A DNA stretch of 64,000 bases from Psychrobacter immobilis. GTDB taxonomy: Bacteria > Pseudomonadota > Gammaproteobacteria > Pseudomonadales > Moraxellaceae. Numbering within the stretch: position 1 is the stretch's first letter; each line of letters opens with the position of its first letter. Of this stretch, positions 53,462 to 62,821 are shown in pieces. The stretch is from contig NZ_CAJGZJ010000003.1 of assembly GCF_904846225.1 (NCBI RefSeq), forward strand, positions 62,001 through 126,000, read 5' to 3'. The notes under the pieces were generated by a model. The model made no database searches. It was given only the letters and a program-made list of their open reading frames with translations, and had not been told where the DNA came from. The translations under genes and the position numbers were made by a program.

Positions 53462-53829
53462 TTTGTAGTGGTTACAAAACGGTTAGATACTGAAAAGTTA
53501 GTGAACATTTCCTTAATTTCAAGTATCATTCGCTATTGCCAAATATCCTTATTACTTATAAGGTCATTGCATCTGTTATCTTTGATAAAGATGGATGTCA
53601 AATATCGATAATTGCTCTCTGTTACGGTGATTATCTTATGTAACCTTGCAGCATACCCTATAAATGTTGCTCTATTTTTAACACAATAATTTATTTTTTC
53701 ACCAAAATAGCTTAGAATAGCAACAATTAGCAAAACTAGGCACAGCCAAAGTGGCTTGATACTGTGTATCTTTTAAGCCACAAACCCAGTGTGGGATAAT
53801 CCCATTTCATTCACCTGGAGAAAGTACTG
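53462..53829. other. petABC promoter region
   Basis: 368 AT-rich bases with no supported gene, leading to petA. A purine-rich Shine-Dalgarno sequence GGAG lies just before the petA ATG. An open frame of 66 residues on the other strand has no support. Confidence 0.5.
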
Positions 53830-54414
53830 ATGAGCCAAGCCGAAGGCGTTAATGTACAACGCCGTAGAGTTCTTATTGCCTCAACTGCCGCAATTGGTGC
53901 AGCTGGTGTCGCTGCGGTGGCAACACCTTTTGTCCGTTCTTGGTATCCAAGCGCTAAAGCTGAGGCTGCAGGAGCTGCAGTGACCCAAGATATTGGTTCT
54001 ATCGAAGCAGGACAGATGATTGTTGTCAAATACCGCGGTAAACCCATTTATGTGGTCAAGCGTACCGAAGATATGTTAGCAGGATTAGAAAGTGTCAAGC
54101 CACTGTTATCTGACCCTGACTCTATCGCCTCATTACAGCCTGAATACTGTGCGAATCCCACACGCTCTCTAGAACCAACAACATTGGTTGTTGAAGGTGT
54201 GTGTACGCATTTAGGATGTGCACCAAATTATCGCCCTGATGTTGGTGCGACTGATTTGGGTGGTAATGACTGGTATGGTGGATTTTTTTGCCCATGTCAT
54301 GGATCTAAATATGACCTAGCAGGTCGCGTTTTTAATGGCGTTCCTGCACCGCTTAACTTACCTATTCCAGACTATAGTATGGACGGTACCATTTTGACGG
54401 TTGGGGAGGCTTAA
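53830..54414 (+). CDS. petA: Cytochrome bc1 Rieske iron-sulfur subunit
   Basis: A 194-residue subunit of ubiquinol-cytochrome c reductase. The N-terminus has a twin-Arg-like signal anchor (QRRRVLIASTAAIGAAGVAA). The [2Fe-2S] ligands are in CTHLGC and CPCHGS. The mature domain faces the periplasm. It is the first gene of petABC; petB begins two bases after its stop. Confidence 0.97.
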   Translation: MSQAEGVNVQRRRVLIASTAAIGAAGVAAVATPFVRSWYPSAKAEAAGAAVTQDIGSIEAGQMIVVKYRGKPIYVVKRTEDMLAGLESVKPLLSDPDSIASLQPEYCANPTRSLEPTTLVVEGVCTHLGCAPNYRPDVGATDLGGNDWYGGFFCPCHGSKYDLAGRVFNGVPAPLNLPIPDYSMDGTILTVGEA

Positions 54415-54415
54415 T

Positions 54416-55642
54416 ATGAGTATGGGCAAAAAATTAATGCATTGGGTAGATGCGCGTTTTCCAGCGACCGAAACCTATGAATACCATATGTCAAAGTACT
54501 ATGCGCCGAAGAACTTTAACTTTTGGTACTTCTTTGGCGTACTATCAATGATTGTATTGGTCAACCAATTGGTAACTGGTATATGGTTGACGATGATGTA
54601 TAACCCAAGTGCCGAAGGGGCATTTGCGTCTGTTGAATACATTATGCGTGATGTAAAAGGCGGCTGGCTCATCCGTTATATGCACTCGACTGGCGCATCT
54701 GCGTTCTTTGTCGTGGTTTATCTGCACATGTTTAGAGCACTACTATATGGCTCATATCAGAAGCCGCGTGAGCTTATTTGGCTCATAGGTATGGGCATTT
54801 ATCTAGCACTGATGGCAGAAGGTTTCTTTGGATACCTATTACCTTGGGGCAATATGTCCTTTTGGGGTGCACAGGTTATTTTGAACCTTCCTGCTGCGCT
54901 ACCAGTGATTGGTGACGGTCTTGCTGAATGGGTGCGAGGTGACTATATCATCTCTGGTATCACGCTAAATCGCTTCTTTGCTCTACACGTTGTCGCTATT
55001 CCACTGGTTCTTGTGGGCTTAGTGTTCATGCACATTGTGGCGCTGCATCATGTGGGTTCAAACAACCCTGATGGCATTGATATCAAAAAGCTAAAAGATA
55101 AAAATGGCGTTCCACTAGACGGTATCGAGTTCCACCCGTACTACACAGTGCATGACATGGTTGGCATCGTGGTCTTCTTTATCTGTTTCTTTGCGGTGGT
55201 CTTCTTTTTCCCAGAAGGCGGCGGCTTCTTCCTTGAGCCACCAAACTTTGAGACAGCGAACTCACTAAAAACACCCGCACATATTGCACCAGTGTGGTAT
55301 TACACGCCGTTTTATGCTGTTTTGCGTGCCGTCCCTGATAAGCTTGGCGGTGTTATCGCAATGGGTGCTGCGATTGCAGTATTATTCTTGATACCATGGC
55401 TTGATAGATCTCCTGTACGCTCTATGCGTTACAAAGGCATTTTGTCCAAGATTGCCTTAACTGTCTTTGCCATCAGCTTTGTGGTACTCGGCTATTTGGG
55501 GGCGACGCCTGCAACACCAACGTCGACTCTCATGGCACGTATATTTACAGTTCTATATTTCTTGTTCTTCTTACTGATGCCGTTCTACACTGCCATTGAG
55601 AAATGTAAACAGCCACCAGAACGCGTTACCGGAGGTCACTAA
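54416..55642 (+). CDS. petB: Cytochrome b of the bc1 complex
   Basis: A 408-residue polytopic subunit with two b haems and the Qo and Qi sites. The start is placed at ATG 54416 after the SD GGGGAGG; an in-frame TTG at 54401 would overlap petA. The haem-ligand helices (GWLIRYMHSTGASAFFVVVY, then RFFALHVVAIPLVL and FMHIVALHHVGSN) are present. The Qo motif reads PVWY instead of PEWY, a variant known in Beta- and Gammaproteobacteria. The stop overlaps the petC start by one base (TAATG). Confidence 0.97.
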   Translation: MSMGKKLMHWVDARFPATETYEYHMSKYYAPKNFNFWYFFGVLSMIVLVNQLVTGIWLTMMYNPSAEGAFASVEYIMRDVKGGWLIRYMHSTGASAFFVVVYLHMFRALLYGSYQKPRELIWLIGMGIYLALMAEGFFGYLLPWGNMSFWGAQVILNLPAALPVIGDGLAEWVRGDYIISGITLNRFFALHVVAIPLVLVGLVFMHIVALHHVGSNNPDGIDIKKLKDKNGVPLDGIEFHPYYTVHDMVGIVVFFICFFAVVFFFPEGGGFFLEPPNFETANSLKTPAHIAPVWYYTPFYAVLRAVPDKLGGVIAMGAAIAVLFLIPWLDRSPVRSMRYKGILSKIALTVFAISFVVLGYLGATPATPTSTLMARIFTVLYFLFFLLMPFYTAIEKCKQPPERVTGGH

Positions 55643-56355
55643 TGAGCACGCTAATTAAATCCCTAGCGGGTCTAGGCTTAGGCGCGGCATTGACGTTGAC
55701 TGCTGGCACCGCAATGGCTGAAGGTGGTGGATGCGGCACGTTCACCAATGCCGATGGCGTTGACGAACATTTGGCTTGTAGTACTGCCCCTATTGATTTT
55801 ACCAATAAGGGCTCGCTACAAAACGGTGCGAAAACCTTTATGAACTACTGTGCGGGTTGCCACTCAGCAAAGTACGTTCGTCACTCTCGCATTGCTAAAG
55901 ATTTAGAAATACCACCTGAGCTGGTCGAAAAGTATTTGATGGTCACCACTGATCAAATCGGTGACCACATCACGGCTGAGATTGATCCTGATATTCAAGC
56001 GTCTTGGTTTGGTGCAGCACCTCCAGATTTATCGCTAGAAACCAGACTACGTGGGGATGATTGGGTCTATACCTATCTACTATCGTTTTATGAAGATCCA
56101 AACCGTCCTTGGGGTGCTAATAACTTAGTATTAAAAAATGCAGCGATGCCTCATGTATTGCATAACATGCAAGAACAATTGAGTGAAGAAGAATTCGAGA
56201 GCGAAGTTGGTGATCTCGTCAATTTTATGGCATGGATGGCAGAACCTCAACGTCATAACCGTCAAGTGATTGGTTTCTTTGTCATTATATTCTTATTGGT
56301 CTTACTGATTCCTGTTTACTTACTCAATAAAGAGTTCTGGAAAGACGTGAAATAA
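55642..56355 (+). CDS. petC: Cytochrome c1 of the bc1 complex
   Basis: A 237-residue c-type cytochrome. A Sec signal ends TAMA before EGGGCGT. The haem-binding motif CAGCH is at about residues 71-75 (YCAGCHSAKYVRHSRIAKDL). PDLSLETRLRGDDWVYTYLL and the NAAMPHVLHNMQ segment contain the axial Met region, and a C-terminal transmembrane helix (VIGFFVIIFLLVLLIPVYLL) anchors it. Its start overlaps petB by one base. A terminator lies 38 bases downstream. Confidence 0.97.
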   Translation: MSTLIKSLAGLGLGAALTLTAGTAMAEGGGCGTFTNADGVDEHLACSTAPIDFTNKGSLQNGAKTFMNYCAGCHSAKYVRHSRIAKDLEIPPELVEKYLMVTTDQIGDHITAEIDPDIQASWFGAAPPDLSLETRLRGDDWVYTYLLSFYEDPNRPWGANNLVLKNAAMPHVLHNMQEQLSEEEFESEVGDLVNFMAWMAEPQRHNRQVIGFFVIIFLLVLLIPVYLLNKEFWKDVK

Positions 56356-56392
56356 GTAATTATTAAGCATATAGATTTCAGGCATGATATTG

Positions 56393-56418
56393 GGCACTAC
56401 TTTGGTAGTGCCTTTTTT
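56393..56418 (+). terminator. Intrinsic terminator of petABC
   Basis: GGCACTAC and GTAGTGCC flank a TTTG loop, followed by six T, 38 bases after the petC stop. Confidence 0.92.
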
Positions 56419-56555
56419 GCACTTGATAACTGTAATTGATAATCAGACTAACATTGAAAAATAAGGCGCTCACACGCAATGTTTACGTACGTTACCTTGA
56501 TAAACAAGGTGACTTTGTTTACGATGACAGCCTTTACTATTAACATTAGGCTATC

Positions 56556-57170
56556 ATGATTGATGCAAATGACATTCCAAGTAGTCAGCTAATTTTATAC
56601 GCTGATGACGGCTACGACAGTCATGTGGTGCGCCTATTACTTGAAGAAAAAAAGCTCGATTATTATTTATCACGTTTACACTCTGAGCGTCCTGAAGATT
56701 TGACAGAGCTAAATCCCTATCATACTTTACCCGTTCTACAGCAGCGTGAAATTGCACTTTATGAGGTTAACGTCATCTTTGAGTATCTTGAAGAACGCTA
56801 TCATACAAACAAATTACTGCCTGAAACGCCGCAAGAGCGAGCGCAGTTTCGACAATTGGCTTGGCGCATTCAGCGCGATTGGCTGTCACTCGGTAAGCGT
56901 TTACTCATGCATCCAGACAGCTTTAATAAAGGACAAGCCGCAATTGCTAAAAAACAGCTGAGTGATTCATTAATTACCCTATCGCCATTATTTGCTCATA
57001 AGCCCTATTTTATGGCAGATGAATTTGGCTGGTGCGATATTTTATTAGCGCCCTTATTATGGCGGCTAGAGGAGATGAATATCGAATTACCGCGTGCGAT
57101 TAGTCGTCCACTATTTGATTATCAAACACGTGTCTTTGAGCGTGCGAGCTTTCAAAAAAGTGTGCGTTAA
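56556..57170 (+). CDS. sspA: Stringent starvation protein A (GST fold)
   Basis: A 204-residue glutathione-S-transferase-fold protein that binds RNA polymerase in the SspA family. The N-terminal thioredoxin-like half (LILYADDGYDSHVVRLLLEE) lacks a catalytic Ser/Cys, as expected for SspA. The LNPYHTLPVLQQREIALYEV and FEYLEERYHTNKLLP segments fit. The petABC-sspA-sspB order is conserved in Gammaproteobacteria and supports SspA over a generic GST. It is separated from sspB by a 275-base gap containing repeat element G. Confidence 0.93.
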   Translation: MIDANDIPSSQLILYADDGYDSHVVRLLLEEKKLDYYLSRLHSERPEDLTELNPYHTLPVLQQREIALYEVNVIFEYLEERYHTNKLLPETPQERAQFRQLAWRIQRDWLSLGKRLLMHPDSFNKGQAAIAKKQLSDSLITLSPLFAHKPYFMADEFGWCDILLAPLLWRLEEMNIELPRAISRPLFDYQTRVFERASFQKSVR

Positions 57171-57265
57171 TTAGACAATGGCATAGCACTGTCCTAAAAT
57201 AGAAAACTATCAAGAGTAACGTATCGTCTATAAATGAATAAAAACTGAAACCAATAACTCATTAA

Positions 57266-57411
57266 TATAGTCAGGTCAATATAAAGAAGATACAACGGAG
57301 CTGGGATAAATTTTTTGTCGCCTCTGTCTGCGCAGGCACAGCAAGCAAGGAAAATTTGTTCCAGTCACGCAGTATAGTGTCGTGTATCCCTTTTATTCAG
57401 TATCGACTATA
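57266..57411 (-). repeat. Dispersed palindromic element, copy G
   Basis: A 146-bp copy in reverse orientation, from TATAGTC to GACTATA, with the core GCCTCTGTCTGCGCAGGCAC and AGCAAGCAAGG. It sits between sspA and sspB and is the closest relative of copies A and C. Confidence 0.88.
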
Positions 57412-57445
57412 ACTATTTAATAATTTCAATATAGGAAACCAAAAA

Positions 57446-57880
57446 ATGAGCGAACTCACCTCTATTACCCCAACACGTCCCTATATGGTGCGCGCACTGT
57501 ATCAATGGATAGAAGACAATGAGCTCACGCCTTATCTGATGGTAGATGCCACTGCTGAGAATGTACAGATTCCAACGGAACATGTACAAGACGGGCGTAT
57601 CGTATTAAATATAGCCAGCCGTGCGACTGGCAATATGAGTATGGAAAACGACTATATTCATTTTAGCGCAAGATTCGGTGGCGTATCACAAGATATCTGG
57701 GTACCACTGACGGCGGTGCTAGGTATTTATGCGAAAGAAAACTCACAAGGTATGTTTTTTGACCCTAATGAATATGACAATTATCAGCCTGAAGAAGAGT
57801 CAATCACTACTTCTAAAAAAGAAGATACCGCCCCCAAGCCCAAACGCGATAATAAAGCAGGTTTAAAAGTTTTAAAATAA
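57446..57880 (+). CDS. sspB: ClpXP protease specificity-enhancing factor
   Basis: A 144-residue adaptor that delivers ssrA-tagged proteins to ClpXP. The folded domain opens with RPYMVRALYQWIEDNELTPY and contains RIVLNIASRATGNM and FSARFGG. After residue 105 a Glu/Ser/Lys-rich linker leads to a short C-terminal ClpX-binding motif (KAGLKVLK). The length is slightly below that of E. coli SspB. It is co-oriented with sspA but separated by a repeat element. Confidence 0.95.
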   Translation: MSELTSITPTRPYMVRALYQWIEDNELTPYLMVDATAENVQIPTEHVQDGRIVLNIASRATGNMSMENDYIHFSARFGGVSQDIWVPLTAVLGIYAKENSQGMFFDPNEYDNYQPEEESITTSKKEDTAPKPKRDNKAGLKVLK

Positions 57881-57893
57881 AAAATAATGGCAC

Positions 57894-57930
57894 AAAAAAG
57901 CGGGGCGTATTGAATACGCCCCGCTTTTTT
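57894..57930. terminator. Bidirectional terminator between sspB and dcd
   Basis: AAAAAAGCGGGGCGTATT pairs perfectly with AATACGCCCCGCTTTTTT around a minimal GA-type turn. A- and T-runs on both sides allow use by both converging genes. Confidence 0.93.
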
Positions 57931-57972
57931 ATTCTCAACGAACTTAGATACCAGTCTCGTTTGTTTTACCCA

Positions 57973-58548
57973 TTACGTTCTGGGTAATGTCACGCCCTTT
58001 TGACCTTGGTATTTACCGCCGCGATCTTTATAACTGGTTTCGCATACATCATCGGCATCACTTTGGAAAAACAGCATTTGTGCAACCCCTTCCCCAGCAT
58101 AAATACGCGCTGGCAGATTGGTCGTATTACTAAATTCTAACGTGACGTGTCCTTCCCACTCAGGCTCAAGCGGTGTGACGTTGACGATGATACCGCAGCG
58201 CGCATAAGTAGATTTGCCCAAACAAATCGTCAATACGTCACGTGGAATGCGGAAATACTCCATCGTACGTGCCAGCGCAAACGAGTTTGGCGGAATGATG
58301 CATTCATCCCCTACAATATCGATAAAGCTTTTTTCGTCGAAATTCTTAGGATCAACCACCACTGAATGAACATTGGTAAATACTTTAAATTCGGGGGCGC
58401 ATCGTACATCATAACCATAGCTTGAGGTGCCGTAGCTGACCAAACGCTCGCCTGCATCATTGAATCGTACTTGACCCGCTTCAAATGGCTCAATCATGCC
58501 ATGTTCTTCGGCCATTTTACGAATCCAGCGGTCAGATTTGATAGACAT
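57973..58548 (-). CDS. dcd: dCTP deaminase
   Basis: A 191-residue trimeric enzyme converting dCTP to dUTP for thymidylate synthesis. [20 protein letters not shown], the [20 protein letters not shown] segment and the [20 protein letters not shown] region (catalytic Glu) are intact. [18 protein letters not shown] closes the protein. The length matches the family. It converges with sspB across a bidirectional terminator and lies 180 bases downstream of mrp. Confidence 0.97.
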   Translation of the reverse strand: MSIKSDRWIRKMAEEHGMIEPFEAGQVRFNDAGERLVSYGTSSYGYDVRCAPEFKVFTNVHSVVVDPKNFDEKSFIDIVGDECIIPPNSFALARTMEYFRIPRDVLTICLGKSTYARCGIIVNVTPLEPEWEGHVTLEFSNTTNLPARIYAGEGVAQMLFFQSDADDVCETSYKDRGGKYQGQKGVTLPRT

Positions 58549-58727
58549 TTTTATTCCTTAGCAAATATTTAGTAGTGAGCGCTATTTTGGTAGCAAAGCG
58601 TATTTCGATAGCGACGATTATACGGAATTGATGTCTAAATTTATAGGGGAGCAGCCATTTTAAAACCGACAACGCTATGCAGTGGCTTTCTACATAAACA
58701 CGTTTGGCTAATCAGCCCCCGCAACTA

Positions 58728-59957
58728 TCAAAAAATCCGCTTATCATCGATAGGCTTAGCAAATTTATTAATATTGGCTTCGATATTTTTGGCAATGCTT
58801 ACATAGTATGGCGCAAACTCATCATCAGCTAAGACGCTTGGCTCGCCTTTATCCACTTGCGCACGGATACCGCTTGCTAATGGCAGCTGCCCTAATAATG
58901 GTACCTGATATTGCTCCGCGATAAGCTCACCGCCACCAGTACCAAAAATCGCTTCGGTATGATGGCAGTTACTACAAGTATGCAGTGCCATATTTTCAAC
59001 CACACCCAGTACGGGAATATTGGTTTTATTAAACATCTCGATGCCTTTTTGCGCATCAAGTAAAGCAATATGCTGCGGCGTAGTGACAATCACAGCACCA
59101 GTCACAGGAATGCGCTGTGCGAGCGTCAGCTGTATGTCTCCAGTACCTGGCGGCATATCGATGACTAAATAATCTAGCTGTGGCCAGTTGGTTTGATTAT
59201 ACAGTTGCATTAAGGCACCCGTCGCTTTGGGACCGCGCCACGCAACAGGTGTATTATCCCCATCGAGCAAGCTACCGATTGACAGCATCGCCATGCCATG
59301 AGCATTAACTGGGACGAACTGCTCATTTTCCAGCTCAGGCTTGACGCTATCCACACCTAGCATGGTTGGCATGCTGGGCCCGTAAATATCTGCATCAAGT
59401 ACACCGACACGATTGCCAAGCTTTTGTAACGCTAAGGCAATATTGACTGTCGTGGTTGATTTACCGACGCCACCTTTGCCTGACGCTACCACAATAATAT
59501 GACGAATACGCGGATGCGCTGTTAATGACGCCTGTGTCGGTGCTGACTTGGTAATGGGCGGTTCGACATTAGCATTGGCATTGGCATTGGCATCGGCACT
59601 TGGAGAGGGCTGACTGTCCATGGCGTTGGTCGTCTTTGGCATCGCCTTCGGTAAGGTTGAGCCCGCTCCCTTCTCTGGTGCAGGCAAACGCACATTCATA
59701 TGAATGGTTTTGATGCCATGCGGATGAAGTAACTGTCCAAGCTCTTGTTGAATGGTTTCAGGATTACTGTTTTGCGGCAAACGCAAATCTAAGGTAAGTT
59801 GACCCCCATCACGTTCAAGACCTGTGACCATAGTGGCGATACTGACGGTATTGACTTCATAACCGAGCAGCACCTTATCAACGGCGCTATCACGTTCTGC
59901 GCGCTGTTGCGGCGTTTCAGATGCTGCGGTGGGAGTTTTCTTCATAAAGTTAAACAT
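58728..59957 (-). CDS. mrp: Mrp/ApbC-family Fe-S cluster carrier ATPase
   Basis: A 409-residue P-loop ATPase that carries Fe-S clusters. The deviant Walker A is GKGGVGKSTTTVN at about residues 161-173, followed by VLDADIYGPSMP and VIDMPPGTGDIQLTL. The cluster-binding CSNC lies at about residues 331-334 (ENMALHTCSNCHH). The N-terminus has a MIP18-like domain (DSAVDKVLLGYEVNTVSIAT). Between the two is a Pro/Asn/Ala-rich linker with an ANANAN repeat made by a 6-bp tandem DNA repeat. It is monocistronic. Confidence 0.94.
   Translation of the reverse strand: MFNFMKKTPTAASETPQQRAERDSAVDKVLLGYEVNTVSIATMVTGLERDGGQLTLDLRLPQNSNPETIQQELGQLLHPHGIKTIHMNVRLPAPEKGAGSTLPKAMPKTTNAMDSQPSPSADANANANANVEPPITKSAPTQASLTAHPRIRHIIVVASGKGGVGKSTTTVNIALALQKLGNRVGVLDADIYGPSMPTMLGVDSVKPELENEQFVPVNAHGMAMLSIGSLLDGDNTPVAWRGPKATGALMQLYNQTNWPQLDYLVIDMPPGTGDIQLTLAQRIPVTGAVIVTTPQHIALLDAQKGIEMFNKTNIPVLGVVENMALHTCSNCHHTEAIFGTGGGELIAEQYQVPLLGQLPLASGIRAQVDKGEPSVLADDEFAPYYVSIAKNIEANINKFAKPIDDKRIF
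59571..59598. repeat. 6-bp in-frame repeat in mrp
   Basis: About four to five copies of GCATTG follow in tandem and encode alternating Ala and Asn in the linker of Mrp. Confidence 0.8.
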
Positions 59958-60097
59958 AGCTACCGTTACTACCTATATCAGTGGATTGGTATGGCAAGAC
60001 AAATCGATTACTACTAGAGCGGATATGGTCAATCATATAGCCGACAAGCCTTTTGTCCAAACCTTTTATCGTGACAGTGTAGCTCAATTGAAGACAT

Positions 60098-60138
60098 AAA
60101 AAAACCACAACGCCAGTAGGACTGACCCTGTGGTTTTT
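60098..60138 (-). terminator. Intrinsic terminator of the hydroxybutyrate operon
   Basis: On the minus strand AAAACCACA and TGTGGTTTT flank a structured loop (GGGTCAGTCCTACTGGCG), followed by a long T-run. It lies about 30 bases after the dehydrogenase stop. Confidence 0.85.
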
Positions 60139-60166
60139 ACTCATAATAGCACTTAACGATAAAATG

Positions 60167-60967
60167 TTAATTCATAAACCAACCGTGGCTGGCAACGATA
60201 GATTGTCCCGTAAAGACATTGCTTGGAAACGCGGCTAAAAATAACGCTAACTGAGCAATATCTTCGACAGTCGTGAATTCTTTGTCGACGGTATTGACCA
60301 ACATAATGTCGTTAACCACCGATTCCTCACTAATACCCTTCTCGCTTGCTTGTTGCGGGATTTGCTTTTCGACCAAAGGCGTTTTGACAAAGCCTGGACA
60401 AATAACATGCGCGCGTACATTGTGCTCAGCACCTTCCTTTGCAAGCACACGGCACAAGCCAAGCAAACCATGCTTTGCCGTCACATAAGGCGCTTTATAT
60501 AGAGAGGCTTCATGCGAGTGTACTGAACCCATATAGATGACCGTACCACCTTTGTCGTCTTTATACATATGTTGCAAAGCGGCTTTGGTGGTCAAAAACG
60601 CCCCATCTAAATGAATATCGAGCATTTTTTTCCAGTCAGAAAAATCCATTTTGTGAATCGGATCGATGATTTGAATGCCTGCGTTGGAAACCAGAATATC
60701 AATACCGCCGAAGGTATCAACTAATTTTTGCACACCTTCGTTGACGGCCATCTCGGACGTGACATCCATGGCAATAGCCAATGCCTTACCGCCATTTGCT
60801 TGGATGTCATCAACGGCTTGCTGCGCCGCTTCAAGATTGATATCAGCAATACCAACCGCTGCGCCTGCTTGAGCATAAGTTTCAGCGATATCACGTCCGA
60901 TTCCACTTGCGGCGCCAGTGACCAGCGCCACTTTGCCTGTCAGATCCTGTTGTAATTGGGTGGCCAT
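60167..60967 (-). CDS. 3-hydroxybutyrate dehydrogenase (SDR)
   Basis: A 266-residue SDR. The NAD motif is [13 protein letters not shown] lies at about residue 95, and the catalytic Tyr-Lys pair is in [13 protein letters not shown]. The C-terminal segment [20 protein letters not shown], with the preceding [10 protein letters not shown] context, matches bacterial D-3-hydroxybutyrate dehydrogenases, which oxidise 3-hydroxybutyrate to acetoacetate. Location after scoA and scoB on the same strand supports this role. A start-proximal 126-base gap separates it from scoB. Confidence 0.92.
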   Translation of the reverse strand: MATQLQQDLTGKVALVTGAASGIGRDIAETYAQAGAAVGIADINLEAAQQAVDDIQANGGKALAIAMDVTSEMAVNEGVQKLVDTFGGIDILVSNAGIQIIDPIHKMDFSDWKKMLDIHLDGAFLTTKAALQHMYKDDKGGTVIYMGSVHSHEASLYKAPYVTAKHGLLGLCRVLAKEGAEHNVRAHVICPGFVKTPLVEKQIPQQASEKGISEESVVNDIMLVNTVDKEFTTVEDIAQLALFLAAFPSNVFTGQSIVASHGWFMN

Positions 60968-61093
60968 ATATTTTCCTTAATAATGTGCGCTTGCTCAATT
61001 ATAAAATTACCAAAATAAGCCACTAAATCATAATGGCTACCAAATAAAAATAAGCTCAGCTAAAAACAAGTAGCAATTTTGGCATTATAAGAT

Positions 61094-61723
61094 TTATTGA
61101 GCAATATTCACTGGCGTTTTTTCTTGGAGTTCTTCAAAAGTGACACCCTCTGCTAACTCAACCAGTTTTAACCCTTTATCAGTCACATCTAGTACAGCAA
61201 GCTCAGTGATAATACGATCAACCACGCCTTTGCCCGTTAATGGTAGCTCGCAATTGGCAAGAATTTTTGGATCGCCATGTTTATTGACTTGCTCCATCAG
61301 TACAATGACTCGCTGCACGCCTGCAACCAAATCCATCGCGCCACCCATGCCTTTGACCATTTTTTTGGGAATCATCCAGTTGGCTAAATCGCCATGTTCT
61401 GACACTTCCATCGCGCCTAGTATGGCTAAATTCACATGCCCGCCACGAATCATCGCAAAGGATTCTGAGCTACCAAAATAACTGGCACCTGACTTTGCTG
61501 TGACGGTTTGCTTGCCCGCGTTAATCAAGTCAGCATCGACGTTTTCTGCGGTTGGGAACTCACCTATACCCAGTAGGCCATTTTCTGACTGCAACCATAC
61601 ATCCACATCTTTAGGAATGTAATTGGCCACAAGCGTTGGTAGACCAATGCCCAAATTCACATAATAACCGTCTTGTAGCTCTTTTGCGGCACGCTGTGCC
61701 ATCTGTTCTCTTGTCCATGCCAT
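61094..61723 (-). CDS. scoB: 3-oxoacid CoA-transferase subunit B
   Basis: A 209-residue subunit carrying the catalytic Glu in SENGLLGIG at about residue 51. [20 protein letters not shown] at the N-terminus and the [16 protein letters not shown] segment are family features. With subunit A it transfers CoA from succinyl-CoA to acetoacetate, feeding ketone bodies into central metabolism. It lies 69 bases after scoA. Confidence 0.96.
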   Translation of the reverse strand: MAWTREQMAQRAAKELQDGYYVNLGIGLPTLVANYIPKDVDVWLQSENGLLGIGEFPTAENVDADLINAGKQTVTAKSGASYFGSSESFAMIRGGHVNLAILGAMEVSEHGDLANWMIPKKMVKGMGGAMDLVAGVQRVIVLMEQVNKHGDPKILANCELPLTGKGVVDRIITELAVLDVTDKGLKLVELAEGVTFEELQEKTPVNIAQ

Positions 61724-61792
61724 GGTAACTTCCTTATTTTTACAATGTTCTATTATTAATTTAACAATATTTTGCCCGATGACGCTATTGGT

Positions 61793-62506
61793 CTAAGCGC
61801 CTTCGACGGCTTTGGTTGTGGTTTTTTCGATACGCTTTTCAGGGGTGCTGTTTAATACGATGCGCTGCACAAAGATACCCGGTAAATGAATCTCATCAGG
61901 ATCAAGCGCGCCAATTTCTACGATTTCCTCTACTTCAACGATGGTGATTTTGCCAGCCATCGCGCAGTCTGGATTGAAGTTTCGCGCGGTTTTATTGAAT
62001 ATTAAATTGCCTGCTTTATCCGCTTTTTGTGCCTTGATCAATGACACATCCGCACGCAATGAGTGCTCAAGTACATAAGTACGCCCATCAAAATCACGGG
62101 TCTCTTTACCCTCAGCGACGAGTGTACCAACGCCAGTTGCCGTATAAAACGCAGGAATGCCAGCGCCACCCGACCGTAGCTTTTCTGCCAAGGTGCCTTG
62201 CGGCGTCAGTTCAACTTCTAACTCGCCTGCCAAGTATTGACGCTCAAATTCTTTGTTTTCACCCACATAAGAGGAGATCATTTTTTTGATTTGGCGAGTT
62301 TGTAATAGTAATCCTAAGCCAAAGCCATCGACACCTGCATTATTACTGATACAAGTTAAATCTTTGACGCCGCTATCACGTAGCGCTTCGATTAATACCT
62401 CAGGAATACCGCACAGACCAAAACCGCCAATAGCGAGCATTTGACCATCACTTACGACACCTTTTAGTGCTTCTTCAGCGCTGCTATATACTTTTGACTG
62501 ACTCAT
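61793..62506 (-). CDS. scoA: 3-oxoacid CoA-transferase subunit A
   Basis: A 237-residue subunit A. The glycine-rich [16 protein letters not shown], the [15 protein letters not shown] segment and [16 protein letters not shown] (CoA-binding region) are characteristic. It is first in the leftward scoA-scoB-dehydrogenase operon and divergent from the GntP permease gene. Confidence 0.96.
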   Translation of the reverse strand: MSQSKVYSSAEEALKGVVSDGQMLAIGGFGLCGIPEVLIEALRDSGVKDLTCISNNAGVDGFGLGLLLQTRQIKKMISSYVGENKEFERQYLAGELEVELTPQGTLAEKLRSGGAGIPAFYTATGVGTLVAEGKETRDFDGRTYVLEHSLRADVSLIKAQKADKAGNLIFNKTARNFNPDCAMAGKITIVEVEEIVEIGALDPDEIHLPGIFVQRIVLNSTPEKRIEKTTTKAVEGA

Positions 62507-62821
62507 GCTTATCTCCTTGCAAGTCTATTTTTTGTTATTTACACTGATTATTCGTCGTTATTATCTATCATATTAATACATTATCTATCGATATATCATA
62601 CATAAGGTATTTATGCTAACTTACCATATTATGCCCGCAGCGACTAGAAAATAACATTAAGTGCATACGAGCCAAAAAATTGCTTAGTAGATGGTAGATC
62701 AATACCATATCAATTTACATTTAACAAAGCATCCTAAATCCACGCTTTATGATGCATTTTTTTGATTGATACCTCGGTGCTCTGTGTACTCACTACTTTA
62801 ATTTTGCCAAGGAGGGCGATT
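62507..62821. other. scoA-gntP divergent control region
   Basis: 315 AT-rich bases with no supported gene. The permease SD AAGGAGGG lies at the right end. A weak hairpin (GCATC/GATGC followed by seven T) at about 62729-62763 could be a minor attenuator, but the stem is short. Confidence 0.5.

Noticed and set aside
53533..53733. Minus-strand open frame of 66 residues upstream of petA
   Set aside because: It has no Shine-Dalgarno sequence, recognisable family or neighbour support.
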